A DNA stretch of 50,218 nt from Micromonospora inaquosa (GCF_003857055.1 NZ_QGSZ01000249.1:1-50218); one strand, 5' to 3'; positions 8,405 to 16,910 are shown, numbered from the stretch's first letter. Program-made: numbers and translations. The notes: generated by a model from the letters alone, not told the origin.

Positions 8405-9280
8405 GTGCACCACAACCGTCTGAAGACCGCAGCGCTGCTTGGCCTGCTCAGCGCCCTGATCCTGGCGGTGGGCTACTGGTTCGGCGGCAGCGGCGGCCTG
8501 GTCATCGCCGTCCTCGTGTCTCTGGTCATGAACGGCGTTTCCTACTTCTACTCCGACAAGCTCGCACTGCGCTCGATGGGCGCGCAACCGGTCACCGAGG
8601 CGCAGTTCCCTGAGCTGTACCGGATGGTCCGGGAGTTGGCCACCGACGCCCAGCAGCCGATGCCCCGGCTCTACGTGAGCCCGACCGCGCAGCCCAACGC
8701 GTTCGCCACCGGTCGTAACCCGCAGCACGCGGCCGTCTGCGTGACGCAGGGCATCACCGAGATCCTCGACTACCGCGAACTGCGCGGCGTGATCGGGCAC
8801 GAGCTGTCCCACGTCTACAACCGGGACATCCTGATCTCCAGCGTGGCGGCTGGCCTGGCCAGCATCATCACCCTGCTGGCGAACCTCGCCTTCTTCATCC
8901 CGCTGGGTGGCGGGGACGACGAGGACCGCCCCAACCCGGCTGTGCTGCTGCTCACCCTGATCCTGGGCCCGATCGCCGCCACGGTGATCCAGTTGGCGAT
9001 CAGCCGGAGCCGCGAGTTTCAGGCGGACGCCTCCGGCGCCGAGCTGAGCCGCGACCCGCTGGCCCTGGCCAGCGCGCTCCGCAAGATCGACGCGGTGGCC
9101 CGACGTCGGCCGTTGCCGGCACAGGGCCAGCTCACCAGCACCGCCCACCTCATGATCGCCAACCCGTTCCGGGGTGGCGGCATGGCCGCGCTCTTCTCCA
9201 CGCACCCGAAGATGGAGGACCGCGTGGCCCGGCTGGAGCAGATGGCCCGCAACTCAGGGCCGGTGCAGTTCCAGCGCTGA
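8405..9280 (+). CDS. htpX: Protease HtpX homolog (M48 zinc metalloprotease)
   Basis: A 291-residue membrane protease. Two N-terminal hydrophobic helices ([18 protein letters not shown] and a second at about residue 35) precede the catalytic domain. [14 protein letters not shown] carries the HExxH zinc motif, two hydrophobic segments follow, and [15 protein letters not shown] supplies the third zinc ligand. HtpX degrades damaged membrane proteins. The GTG at 8405 has a strong GAAGGAG 6-7 bases upstream; an in-frame ATG at 8339 has none. The family is often heat- or envelope-stress-induced, but no specific operator is visible. A perfect 16-bp hairpin follows the gene. Confidence 0.95.
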   Translation: MHHNRLKTAALLGLLSALILAVGYWFGGSGGLVIAVLVSLVMNGVSYFYSDKLALRSMGAQPVTEAQFPELYRMVRELATDAQQPMPRLYVSPTAQPNAFATGRNPQHAAVCVTQGITEILDYRELRGVIGHELSHVYNRDILISSVAAGLASIITLLANLAFFIPLGGGDDEDRPNPAVLLLTLILGPIAATVIQLAISRSREFQADASGAELSRDPLALASALRKIDAVARRRPLPAQGQLTSTAHLMIANPFRGGGMAALFSTHPKMEDRVARLEQMARNSGPVQFQR

Positions 9281-9305
9281 CCCGCTGACCCGCTGATCCA
9301 CCGCC

Positions 9306-9340
9306 TCCGCCCGTACCCGGTCGCACCGGGTACGGGCGGA
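9306..9340 (+). terminator. Hairpin terminator downstream of htpX
   Basis: Perfect 16-bp stem (9306-9321 pairing with 9325-9340) with a CGC loop. It is followed by CTGCTGTATT, only weakly T-rich, as is common for actinobacterial terminators. Confidence 0.7.
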
Positions 9341-9422
9341 CTGCTGTATTCCGTTGTCCACCCGCCCGGCGCTGGCGTTAGGGTCGTAACGGCTTACGCT
9401 CATTACATCTCGGAGGTTCACG

Positions 9423-10682
9423 GTGACCGCGCTGCGTCAGTACCTGGGAGTCTGGCGGATCCCCGGCGCGCCCATGCTGCTGATCACCGGCATCATCGGG
9501 CGGCTCGGAATCGGCATGACCCCACTGGCGCTGCTCCTGGTAGTCGAGCAGGTGACCGGGCGCTACTCACTGGCCGCCATCGCAGGCGGCATCTACGCCC
9601 TCGCCGGTGCCGCGCTCAGCCCCGTGGCCGGACGCATCGCCGACCGGATCGGCCCCAGCCCCGTCCTGCTGCTCACCGCCGTGGCCCACCCCCTCGCGCT
9701 CATCGGGTTGCTGCTGGCCAGCCGCTCCGGCGACGACGCTCTGCCCGTCATCTACCTCACCGCAGGCGTGGCCGGCGCCACCTACCCGCCGCTCACCGCC
9801 GCCATCCGAGGCGCCTGGAACGACCTGACCGGCCCCAACTCCGGCCGGTACCCCCTCCGCAACACCGCGCTGGCCGCCGAGACCACGCTCTTCGAAATCG
9901 TCTTCGTCTTCGGCCCGCTGCTCGTCGCCGGCTTCGTCCTCGTCGCCGACGCGGCGGCCGCGCTGATCGGTGCGGCCGTGGTCACCCTGGTCGGCACCAC
10001 CGCCGTTGCCCTCGGCCGGGTCATGCGCGGCTGGCGTCCGCACCCGCAGGAACACCACGCCCGCGGGCTCGGCCCGCTGCGGGTCCCCGGATTCCCGGCC
10101 CTGCTGATCTGCGTGGCCGGCCTGGGTATCGCGTTCGGGGCCGCCGGAGTGATCGTGCCGGCGTTCGCGAGCGACCACGCCACCGGCGACCCGGAGAGCC
10201 TCGCCGGCGTGCTGCTCGCCGTCTGGGGAGTCGGCAGTGCCCTCGGTGGTCTCTGGTTCGGCGTCCGCCGGCCAGCACCGAACATGACCCGGCAGTTCGC
10301 CCTGCTGCTCACCGCGCTGGCCGCCACCTTCGCCGTGTTCGCGGTGATGCCCACCCCACTGGCGTTGGGCGTCGCGCTGGTCGCCGGCGGGGCCACCATC
10401 GCGCCCGCGCTGACCCTGGAGAACACGCTGGTCGGCCGGATCGCCCCCACCGGCATGTTGAACGAGGCGTACACCTGGGTGGTCACCGTCGCGGTCGCGT
10501 CCAGCGCGGCCGGCGGCTCGGTAGCCGGCGTGATCGTGGACCACGCCGGCGGCGTCCGCTGGGCGTTCCTGTTCGCCGGGGCAGCGGTCGCCGTCGGGGC
10601 CGTGGTCGCCGCACTGCCCGCCGGGCCCATCGCCCGCGCGGAAACCACGGCGGTACGCACCGAACAGCCCGTCCCCGCCTGA
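9423..10682 (+). CDS. MFS transporter
   Basis: A 419-residue membrane protein with about twelve hydrophobic helices. The loop [16 protein letters not shown] after the second helix matches the MFS motif-A pattern (G-x3-D-R-x-G-x2-P). The central loop carries [19 protein letters not shown] between the two six-helix bundles. The GTG at 9423 follows GGAGG at good spacing. Substrate cannot be told from sequence; related actinobacterial proteins are annotated as drug-efflux or uncharacterised permeases. It stands alone between the htpX terminator and a DUF1028 pseudogene, with no adjacent regulator gene. Confidence 0.85.
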   Translation: MTALRQYLGVWRIPGAPMLLITGIIGRLGIGMTPLALLLVVEQVTGRYSLAAIAGGIYALAGAALSPVAGRIADRIGPSPVLLLTAVAHPLALIGLLLASRSGDDALPVIYLTAGVAGATYPPLTAAIRGAWNDLTGPNSGRYPLRNTALAAETTLFEIVFVFGPLLVAGFVLVADAAAALIGAAVVTLVGTTAVALGRVMRGWRPHPQEHHARGLGPLRVPGFPALLICVAGLGIAFGAAGVIVPAFASDHATGDPESLAGVLLAVWGVGSALGGLWFGVRRPAPNMTRQFALLLTALAATFAVFAVMPTPLALGVALVAGGATIAPALTLENTLVGRIAPTGMLNEAYTWVVTVAVASSAAGGSVAGVIVDHAGGVRWAFLFAGAAVAVGAVVAALPAGPIARAETTAVRTEQPVPA

Positions 10683-10744
10683 CCCGCCGGCTTGTCGTCC
10701 GCTCGGCGGCCGGGCGGGCTTGTCTTCCGTGCGGGCTTGATCCA

Positions 10745-10807
10745 CTCGGGCTTCTTGAAGGCGGGCTGTCGCTGCGGGGTGGATACCCCGACTTCAAGGA
10801 ACCCGAG
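10745..10807. repeat. Nested palindromic intergenic repeat
   Basis: Arms 10745-10765 (CTCGGGCTTCTTGAAGGCGGG) and 10787-10807 are an imperfect inverted repeat of about 21 bp, with roughly three mismatches. Between them a second perfect 6-bp stem, CGGGGT/ACCCCG (10775-10780 and 10785-10790), encloses GGAT. The layout resembles a small palindromic (REP/MITE-like) element between the MFS gene and the DUF1028 pseudogene. Confidence 0.5.
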
Positions 10808-10880
10808 GAGGCCGCCGGGGACAGGTACGTCAACAACCGGCCGCGGGCATGCCGGGAGTAGGTCCGGGTACCTCCCGGGC

Positions 10881-11572
10881 GTGACCTTCTCGATTGCCGC
10901 ATGGTGTCGGCGTAGCGGCCAGCTGGGGGTGGGAGCCCTGACAGCCAGACCCGCGGTCGGCAAGGTCGTCGCACACGTCCATTCGGGCAGTGGTGCGGTG
11001 GCGACCCAGGCCACCCCTAATCCGTTCCTCGCCTATGACGGACTGCCGCTGCTCGACGAGGCTGCTCGCTGCAGGACGTCCTGACCGAGCTGCTGGCCCA
11101 CGACCCGGGTCGGGAAGTGCGGCAGGTCGGCATGGTCGACCGTCACGGCCGCTCGTACGCCTTCACCGGCTCCCAAACCAAGGGCTGGGCGGGGCACCGC
11201 ACCGGGACGGGTTACGCCGTGCAGGGCAACCGCCTGGTGGGCCCGCAGACCCTCGCGGAGATCGTCCGGGTGTTCGAGGAGAGTGGGGAGCTCAACCTGG
11301 CGGAGCGGCTCGTCCTGGCCATCGGGGCTGGCGAAGAGGCCGGCGGCGACCGGCACGGCGCACGGTCGGCGACCGTCACGGTGATTGGCGATCAGCCGTA
11401 CCCGCTCTGGGACGTGCGGGTCGACGACTCCGAGCATCCGGCGCGGGACCTGCGCCGGCTGCACGGCGTCTTTCGGGAAGAGGTGCTGCCGACCATCCGG
11501 GGAATGCCGACCCGCGACGACCCCATGGGCGAAGCCGCCCGGCAGGCACTTGCGGCGAAGCCCTCCGAGTAG
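10881..11572 (+). pseudogene. DUF1028 family protein, frameshifted
   Basis: Two frames together make one DUF1028 protein. The first, GTG at 10881 to 11084, reads VTFSIAAWCRRSGQLGVG and then GAVATQATPNPFLAYDGLPLLDE, the normal N-terminal Ntn-hydrolase-like part. The second continues from about 11066 to 11572 as SLQDVLTELLAHDPGREVRQVG, then KGWAGHRTGTGYAVQGN, the normal middle and C-terminal part. The frame moves by minus one around 11061-11072. The local sequence gctgctcgctgcag suggests loss of one CGCT unit (-4), though a 1-base loss also fits. DUF1028 function is poorly known. It may be a true pseudogene or an assembly error. Confidence 0.75.
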
Positions 11573-11698
11573 GCGTCGGAGGCATGTCGGTTGGTGCCGG
11601 TCCAGATTTCGCCTCACCTCAGCCAGGCCCGGCGTCTGCCTACCTGCGATATCGGCGAGCCCGGCTGATCGGCGGCGGCGGCTTAGGCGGTCGCCGCC

Positions 11699-12193
11699 CT
11701 ACCTGTAGTTGTTGAACTGGAGGGCGACGCCGAAGTCCTCGCCCTTCAACAGCGAGATGACGGCCTGCAGGTCGTCGCGCTTCTTGCCGGTCACGCGCAG
11801 CTGGTCGCCCTGGATCTGCGCCTGCACGCCCTTAGGGCCCTCGTCGCGGATCTTCTTGCTGATGGCCTTGGCCTTGTCCGTCTCGATGCCCTGGATCACC
11901 TTGCAGTCGATCTTGAAGATCTTGCCCGACGGGCGCGGCTCCCCAGCATCCAGCGACTTCAGCGAGATGTTCCGCTTGACGAGCTTCTCCTTGAACACGT
12001 CCAGTGCGGCGCGGACGCGCTCCTCGGTCTCCGCCTGAAGACCGATCGCCTCCTCGCCCGACCAGGAGATCTCAGCGCCGGTGCCGCGGAAGTCGAACCG
12101 CGTCGCAAGCTCCTTCTCCGCCTGCCGAAGGGCGTTGTCGACCTCCTGACGGTCAACCTTGCTCACGATGTCGAACGACGGGTTCGCTGCCAT
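11699..12193 (-). CDS. YajQ family nucleotide-binding protein
   Basis: A 164-residue protein matching the YajQ/UPF0234 family over its whole length: start [22 protein letters not shown], then [12 protein letters not shown], and the C-terminal [29 protein letters not shown] with end [11 protein letters not shown]. YajQ proteins have two ferredoxin-like folds and some bind cyclic di-GMP; they are cytosolic. The gene is on the minus strand immediately upstream of and divergent from tRNA-Tyr. No operon partner is visible. A c-di-GMP link with the GGDEF/EAL gene at 31275 is only circumstantial. Confidence 0.93.
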   Translation of the reverse strand: MAANPSFDIVSKVDRQEVDNALRQAEKELATRFDFRGTGAEISWSGEEAIGLQAETEERVRAALDVFKEKLVKRNISLKSLDAGEPRPSGKIFKIDCKVIQGIETDKAKAISKKIRDEGPKGVQAQIQGDQLRVTGKKRDDLQAVISLLKGEDFGVALQFNNYR

Positions 12194-12340
12194 GTTTCTG
12201 CTCCTGCTGTCCGGCGGTCTGGGCCTGCCGTCGGCCGCCGACCAGCGGCACGACCCCCTGACGGTACCCGGTTGCGTCGGTGCCGGGGGGAGCCGCTATC
12301 CTTGCTTCCGCCGCCGCGTTGCGACGCGGTGGGGTGCCCT

Positions 12341-12424
12341 GGCGGGTTGCCCGAGCGGCCAATGGGAGCGGACTGTAAATCCGTCGCGAAAGCTTCAGAG
12401 GTTCGAATCCTCTACCCGCCACCA
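12341..12424 (+). tRNA. tRNA-Tyr (anticodon GTA), CCA encoded
   Basis: Acceptor stem GGCGGGT pairs with ACCCGCC. The anticodon loop CTGTAAA sits between CGGA and TCCG, followed by a long variable arm as expected for bacterial tRNA-Tyr and a T-arm AGAGG-TTCGAAT-CCTCT. The discriminator is A at 12421, followed by a genomic CCA. Its 3' half is the attachment site for the integrated elements to the right. Confidence 0.97.
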
Positions 12425-12429
12425 GGTGC
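12373..12429 (+). other. att site 1 (attL): 3' part of tRNA-Tyr
   Basis: The 57 bases from the anticodon loop to five bases beyond the CCA are identical to 24388-24444. They are also nearly identical to 29757 onward, where identity continues to 12478. This is the recombination core used by the tyrosine integrase family encoded at 20699. Confidence 0.9.
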
Positions 12430-12434
12430 AGACA

Positions 12435-12470
12435 CGGCCCCTGACCAGCAGAGATGCTGATCAGGGGCCG
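12435..12470 (+). terminator. tRNA-Tyr terminator (copy 1)
   Basis: Stem CGGCCCCTGA/TCAGGGGCCG with an inner stem CAGCA/TGCTG around GAGA, followed by TTGTCGTTGTTCT. Related hairpins follow the other two att copies, so each incoming element appears to bring a terminator for the rebuilt tRNA. Confidence 0.8.
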
Positions 12471-12478
12471 TTGTCGTT

Positions 12479-12931
12479 GTTCTAGCCGAGTCTGGCTGAG
12501 TCCAGCCGTTGACGACTGGTTGTGGGCAGATGGTGGGCAGGTCGATCTTGCCTCTCAGGGCTCCTCTGAGGGCTGCAAACGCCCGTGCTCCGGGAGGCTG
12601 GCCCAGCGCGATCGCAGCTGGAGCACCGGCTCAGGCTGCCGCGGTCTTAGCTGGCTGCGTAGGTAGCCCGGGGGCAAGCCAGTCCCGGGGTTGGACTGGC
12701 GCGGCAGCCGGAAGCCCTCGCCCTCGATCAGGTTGACCTGCCGGCTTCCGTGCCGCCTAGCCGTGGTTGGTGCGTCTGGATCAGTCGACTTCGGGGCGGC
12801 GATCCGGCGGCAGTCGGTGGCTCTCCGCCCCGGCGCCGCAGGCGGCCGGGGCGGCTTGCCGCCGGCCGGCTCACCGCCCGCGTCGCGCGAAGCGCGGCGC
12901 CTTGATCCAGAACAGGGAAAATCGGCAACAC
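12479..12931. other. Gene-free left end of segment A
   Basis: About 450 bases with no convincing gene. They contain GATGGTGGGCA at 12529-12539, also present next to att site 2 (24301-24311), a possible arm-type integrase site. There are also imperfect GC-rich inverted repeats, for example around 12698-12755. The reading frames present are GC-driven and match nothing I recognise. Confidence 0.5.
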
Positions 12932-12945
12932 ATCTAGGTAGCGCA

Positions 12946-14951
12946 TGTCCTCCGTCGGCTGATGTGCGACACGCGTCCGCCAGGTGATCTGCGACAGTGG
13001 TCCGTTTCGGCACTCTGGGCCCGACGTCTCCGCGGGGCGTCGGGACTCGGGGAGGCCGGGATTGGCGCTGGTTGTCTTGTCGGTTGTTGAGCAGCGGTTG
13101 GACGCGGTTCGTGCGGTGCTGGCCGGGTCGGACGTGATGGAGGTAGCCGCCAGCTGTGGAGTGCATCGGTCGACGGTGCATCGGTGGGTGGGTCGGTATC
13201 TGACCGAGCAGCTGGCCGGGCTGGCTGACCGGTCGCATCGACCGCACTCATCGCCGGGTCAGGTGGCGGTGGCCGTCGAGGTCGCGGTGGCGGAGATGCG
13301 TCGGGAGCATCCTCGGTGGGGATCGCGGCGGATCCGGTTGGAGATGCTGCGCAAACCCGGCCCGTGGGTGGTTGAGGATTCGGTGGTGCCGTCGGAGCGG
13401 ACGATCGATCGGATTCTGCAGCGGCAGGGTCTGTTGCGGGTCCGACCCCGGAAGCGGCCGAAGGATTCGTATAAGCGGTGGGAACGGCCCGCCCCGATGC
13501 AGCTATGGCAGATGGACATTGTCGGTGGAGTGCAGTTGGTCAACCCGGCGACCGGTGTGCTGCGGGAGGCGAAGCTGGTCACCGCCGTCGACGACCACTC
13601 CCGGTATTGCGTGATCGCGAAGGTCGTGGAGAGGGCCACCGGCCGGGCGGTGTGTCTGGCCCTGGCAGAGGCCCTGGCCCGGTTCGGGGTTCCGGAGGAG
13701 ATCATCACTGACAATGGCAAGCAGTTCACCGACCGGTTCGGGAAGTACCGGCCCCGCACTGGTGAGGTGCTGTTCGACAAGATCTGCCGCCACAACGGCA
13801 TCACGCACCGGCTCACCGCACCCGCCTCACCGAATCAGAACGGCAAGGTCGAACGGTTCCACGGCACCGTGCGCCCCGACTTCCTTGACACCGCCGAGGC
13901 GTTCATCAGCCTCCGGGAAGCCCAGGCCGCGGTGGACGCGTATGTGCTGCACTACAACACCGACCGACCCCACCAGGCCCTCGATGCGAAGACACCGGTC
14001 ACGCCGGCTGACCGGTTCCAGCCGGCCCCCGCCCAGCAGCGGGCCCTGGTCGACCTGTGGCTGCCGCCCACCCTGGACCCCGTCCCCTCCACCGACGTCC
14101 AGCCGGTGGCAGCCGACGCACCAGCGGTCCAGGTCCAGGCGCCGGCGGTGGATCCTGGTGGGCCGGTGGAGTTCGACCGGGTCGTCCCGGCGTCGGGCAA
14201 CCTGATGGTCTGCCAACGCCAGTTCTGGATGGGCACCCACCGGGCCGGCATGGTGGCCCGGATCTGGGCCGACTGCGACCTGATCCACGTCCTCATCGCC
14301 GGCATCCGCATCAAGACCGTCCGCTCTCACCTGAGCGTCAACGACCTGGCCACCCTCACCCGCCAGGGCGCCGTCCCGGCCGGTCCCGCACCTCTGCCGC
14401 CGATCGAGGACGGCGACGCCATCGAGGTCGAACGCTGCGTCAACCGAGGCGGCGGCGTCTCCCTGGGCCAACACATCGTCCTGGCCGCAGAGATCCTCGC
14501 CGGCCGCCGCGTCGGCATCCGCATCGAGCCTGCCACCCTCATGTTCTACGACCTCGACACCCGCGAACTGCTCCGCACCCGCACCAACCCTCTACGCCCG
14601 GAACAGATGAAGCGCCTCCGCGGTGCCCGCCCAGCAGGGCCACCACCGCGCCCCTCGATCGAACCCGTCCGAGTGCAACGGCGTGCTTCCAACAGCGGCA
14701 TCATCATGGTCGCCGGCCAGAAGGTCGCCCTCGGCCGGCTGCACCGACACCAGACAGTCACCGTGACTGTCTCCGAGACGACCCTCGCCATCGAACTCAC
14801 CGACGGAGACACCAAAGTCGTCCGACGCACCACCACCCAGCCAGTCCGTAGCATCAAAGGCCAGCGACCGCGGATCGCTACCCACGTTTCCTAGACCACC
14901 CGTCGCACATCACCTGGCAGAGCTGCGTCGCACATCAACTGACGGATCACA
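12946..14951 (+). mobile_element. IS481-family insertion sequence with 14-bp target duplication
   Basis: The 2006-bp element begins TGTCCTCCGTC and ends GATCACA. The inverted ends align over about 57 bp (12946-13003 against the complement of 14893-14951). Each end carries two copies of a GATGTGCGAC-like motif (12961, 12986; complements at 14902, 14927), probably transposase binding sites. The 14 bases ATCTAGGTAGCGCA flank it on both sides (12932-12945 and 14952-14965) as a perfect target duplication, so the insertion is recent and complete. Confidence 0.9.
13062..14894 (+). CDS. IS481-family transposase with long C-terminal extension
   Basis: About 610 residues from a TTG at 13062, which has GGGAGG 7 bases upstream and gives the family-like beginning ALVVLSVVEQRLDAV. 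An N-terminal helix-turn-helix (VMEVAASCGVHRSTVHRWVGRY) is followed by the rve/DDE integrase core: Asp in QMDIVGG (about 152), Asp in IITDNGKQF (about 217) and Glu in NGKVERFHGT (about 264). LHYNTDRPHQALD ends the core. Residues beyond about 400 are an extra domain, longer than usual IS481 proteins (300-400 residues), possibly a DNA-binding beta domain. The frame is intact and likely active. Confidence 0.9.
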   Translation: MALVVLSVVEQRLDAVRAVLAGSDVMEVAASCGVHRSTVHRWVGRYLTEQLAGLADRSHRPHSSPGQVAVAVEVAVAEMRREHPRWGSRRIRLEMLRKPGPWVVEDSVVPSERTIDRILQRQGLLRVRPRKRPKDSYKRWERPAPMQLWQMDIVGGVQLVNPATGVLREAKLVTAVDDHSRYCVIAKVVERATGRAVCLALAEALARFGVPEEIITDNGKQFTDRFGKYRPRTGEVLFDKICRHNGITHRLTAPASPNQNGKVERFHGTVRPDFLDTAEAFISLREAQAAVDAYVLHYNTDRPHQALDAKTPVTPADRFQPAPAQQRALVDLWLPPTLDPVPSTDVQPVAADAPAVQVQAPAVDPGGPVEFDRVVPASGNLMVCQRQFWMGTHRAGMVARIWADCDLIHVLIAGIRIKTVRSHLSVNDLATLTRQGAVPAGPAPLPPIEDGDAIEVERCVNRGGGVSLGQHIVLAAEILAGRRVGIRIEPATLMFYDLDTRELLRTRTNPLRPEQMKRLRGARPAGPPPRPSIEPVRVQRRASNSGIIMVAGQKVALGRLHRHQTVTVTVSETTLAIELTDGDTKVVRRTTTQPVRSIKGQRPRIATHVS

Positions 14952-15165
14952 ATCTAGGTAGCGCACCTGCTCGACTGTCGTGGATCGGCCTTAGGGTCAC
15001 GGCTTCTGGGCCAGGGACTCAAACCCTGAGCCCTCATTGACGCACGATCGACCAAATCCAATCGGGCTAATCGACGCGCTGAGCTGGGCGGCGTTGGCCT
15101 TACCCTGCAGCGGTTGACGGCTCCTGTCGGCGTTATTTGTGCCAACGTGTGCCCGATGATCTTGC

Positions 15166-16107
15166 ATGCTCCAACCACTCGTACGGCATAGTGGACTGGT
15201 GCCGAAGGACGACGATGCCGCGACTCAATCCACTTACGGACGGCTCGACGGGCAGGCTGGGCGCCGTGAGCAGGTCGTCGACGAACACATGTACCGGCTC
15301 CCGCCTGGCGCGCGATACCGGGCGACCTTTCGGCTCCAACTGTTCACCGCACCGCAGCAGCGTCCCGTTGCAGTCGCAACCCAGCTGATGGGCGAAGGGA
15401 CTTCGCTGATCAACGCGGCCGAGGCCTGTGCTTCTTCGGTCTGGCAGCAGTACTTCCCAGATGATGCTGAGCCACCGATCTGGATCCAGCGCTTCCTGCC
15501 AGAGTCCGGGTCGCCGAGCATTGCTGCCGTCTCCTTCACCGTTGACGCCGAGGCGCGTCGCCTATCTCATCCAGCATGGCGTTCTGTACGCGACGAGGAC
15601 GTAGATGCCCTGGTAGGGCAGCATGTCGATAGGGAACGAGGAGCGGGATTCATACCGCCCGAGCCTGAGCTAGAGGAGAGGCCAGAACGCTACGCGCCAG
15701 CGTGGGTCGCTCTGTTTCCGAAGCCCGCTCCGTTCCGCCAATCGGCATGCATGTCGGCCGGCACTCCTTTGTGGCGCCGTCTCGCCCGCCAGTTCGTACC
15801 GTATCGCGGTGCCCGCGGCTGCTGCTGGTACCACGGCGGCGACTGGCACACGGTGTCAAGCGTGGCTATGCGGCTCGTCCGCCAGGCTCAATCCGCAGGC
15901 GTCCCGCACGACGAGATTCCGCACCACGTGGACCAGCAGACCGCCACTTTTCCTCTTAGTGACTGGGAGCGGGAGGCCCTGCTATCGCTGCTAATCGACA
16001 CTGTCCGGCCATATCGTCCATTCCAAGGCGGCTACAACAACGGCCAACACCGCGCGCAGGCGATGCTCGACGCCGGAGTCCGCCGCACCCTCGTTGAACG
16101 ATACTGA
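15166..16107 (+). CDS. Hypothetical protein, AICE cargo
   Basis: A reading frame of up to 313 residues that I do not recognise. Visible features are a Trp/Pro-rich middle (EPPIWIQRFLP), a short Cys-Trp-His stretch (GCCWYHGGDWHTV) and a C-terminal segment FQGGYNNGQHRAQAMLDAGVR. The last resembles the small 'G-x-N-GQHR-x-x-A-x-x-xAG' motif of some ParB/DUF262-like and unknown actinobacterial proteins. No signal peptide or membrane helix is seen. The start is uncertain: ATG at 15166 lacks a clear ribosome site, and a downstream ATG near 15289 is possible. Codon use is less GC-biased than the core, fitting foreign origin. Confidence 0.6.
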   Translation: MLQPLVRHSGLVPKDDDAATQSTYGRLDGQAGRREQVVDEHMYRLPPGARYRATFRLQLFTAPQQRPVAVATQLMGEGTSLINAAEACASSVWQQYFPDDAEPPIWIQRFLPESGSPSIAAVSFTVDAEARRLSHPAWRSVRDEDVDALVGQHVDRERGAGFIPPEPELEERPERYAPAWVALFPKPAPFRQSACMSAGTPLWRRLARQFVPYRGARGCCWYHGGDWHTVSSVAMRLVRQAQSAGVPHDEIPHHVDQQTATFPLSDWEREALLSLLIDTVRPYRPFQGGYNNGQHRAQAMLDAGVRRTLVERY

Positions 16108-16503
16108 CGGAGGAGTAACCCAAAGACCATCTCCCACAGCAAGTAGCGCTTGTGGCATCGCACGAGGGCCGGAGCCTTCGACTGGTTCAGGGTGGGGCTG
16201 TCCGCGCTGGTTGCTGGCTTGACTGCTCCTGCCGATAACGCTGGCCGGCGCGCGGCCGGGCGTCATGCCTTGACCGGGCTATCCGTCGGCGACCGCGAGA
16301 TGCACGGGGTGCGACGACAGGGGCGCTGTCAAGTGGAGGGCCTGGCCGTCCTTGGACTTTCTGACGTTGTCCGTCACCGAGATCAGGGGGTGAGGTCATT
16401 GGCGAGGCTCTGCCGGCCGCTGCTGGCTCGCGCTCGGCGGATATTAGTGACAGACATCACACTGCTCGCACGGCGTGTCTTGTGATATCGCGCGCGCGCC
16501 GGC

Positions 16504-16544
16504 AGTTACGCTCGCGCAGGTCACTTCGTTGCGCGAGCGTAACT
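16504..16544. repeat. Perfect 15-bp inverted repeat, 11-nt loop
   Basis: AGTTACGCTCGCGCA (16504-16518) is mirrored by TGCGCGAGCGTAACT (16530-16544). The symmetry extends further outward into CG-alternating arms if a 4-base CGGC bulge is allowed on the left. Confidence 0.85.
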
Positions 16545-16645
16545 GCGCGCGCGTTGGTTTACGCTGCCCAAAAGTCGCAGTGGGGCCACCCGAAGCGGCA
16601 GTTTTGGCTAGGTTTGACACGGTTTGGCCGGTCTAGAAAGGCTTG

Positions 16646-16716
16646 ACATCCCCGATAGGCTGGCGGTCGCTACGCGATGCACCGCACCCACAGGGCCGCC
16701 AGCCTATCGGGGATGT
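16646..16716. repeat. Perfect 21-bp inverted repeat, 29-nt spacer
   Basis: The arm at 16646-16666 (starting ACATCCCCGATAGG) is perfectly complementary to 16696-16716 (ending TATCGGGGATGT). A TTGACA hexamer spans 16643-16648. It could be a long stem-loop or two operator half-sites. No T-run follows, which argues against a simple terminator. Confidence 0.85.
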
Positions 16717-16886
16717 CGCCGTGGTTCGTAACCTCTGGGCTGTAGGCGACCTCGTGCAGACGCAGCACCCATCGCCGGATCGCCGCAGGTCGCAACCTGA
16801 GTGGGGTGTTGCCCTCTGTGACGCATCTCCGTAGCCACACCTTCCGGACCACAGTACCGTTGGGCGTTAGGAGCATAGTGTTGCCG

Positions 16887-16910
16887 GGTACTTCGGTACT
16901 ACGGTACTCT
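16887..16910 (+). promoter_or_regulatory. Three 8-bp iterons upstream of the RHH-like gene (candidate operator)
   Basis: GGTACTTC, GGTACTAC and GGTACTCT stand head to tail with no gaps, ending 21 bases before the ATG at 16932. Short tandem GGTACT units are what a ribbon-helix-helix dimer array would bind, so autoregulation by the downstream product is plausible. This is inference from layout. Confidence 0.55.

Larger units (their letters stand above)
16108..16886. other. Non-coding control region with two strong inverted repeats
   Basis: Roughly 780 bases without a convincing gene. It holds the 15-bp palindrome at 16504-16544, flanked by alternating CG runs, and the 21-bp palindrome at 16646-16716. 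A TTGACA hexamer overlaps the left arm of the latter. Its position between two cargo genes of an integrative element makes a replication, transfer-origin or regulatory role possible, but nothing in the sequence proves one. Confidence 0.5.

Noticed and set aside
12555..13247. 230-codon minus-strand frame across the IS left end
   Set aside because: It runs through the IS boundary and into the transposase antisense, with no family resemblance.
16887..16910. Short CRISPR-like array
   Set aside because: Units are only 8 bp with no spacers and no cas genes are in the window; they look like operator iterons.
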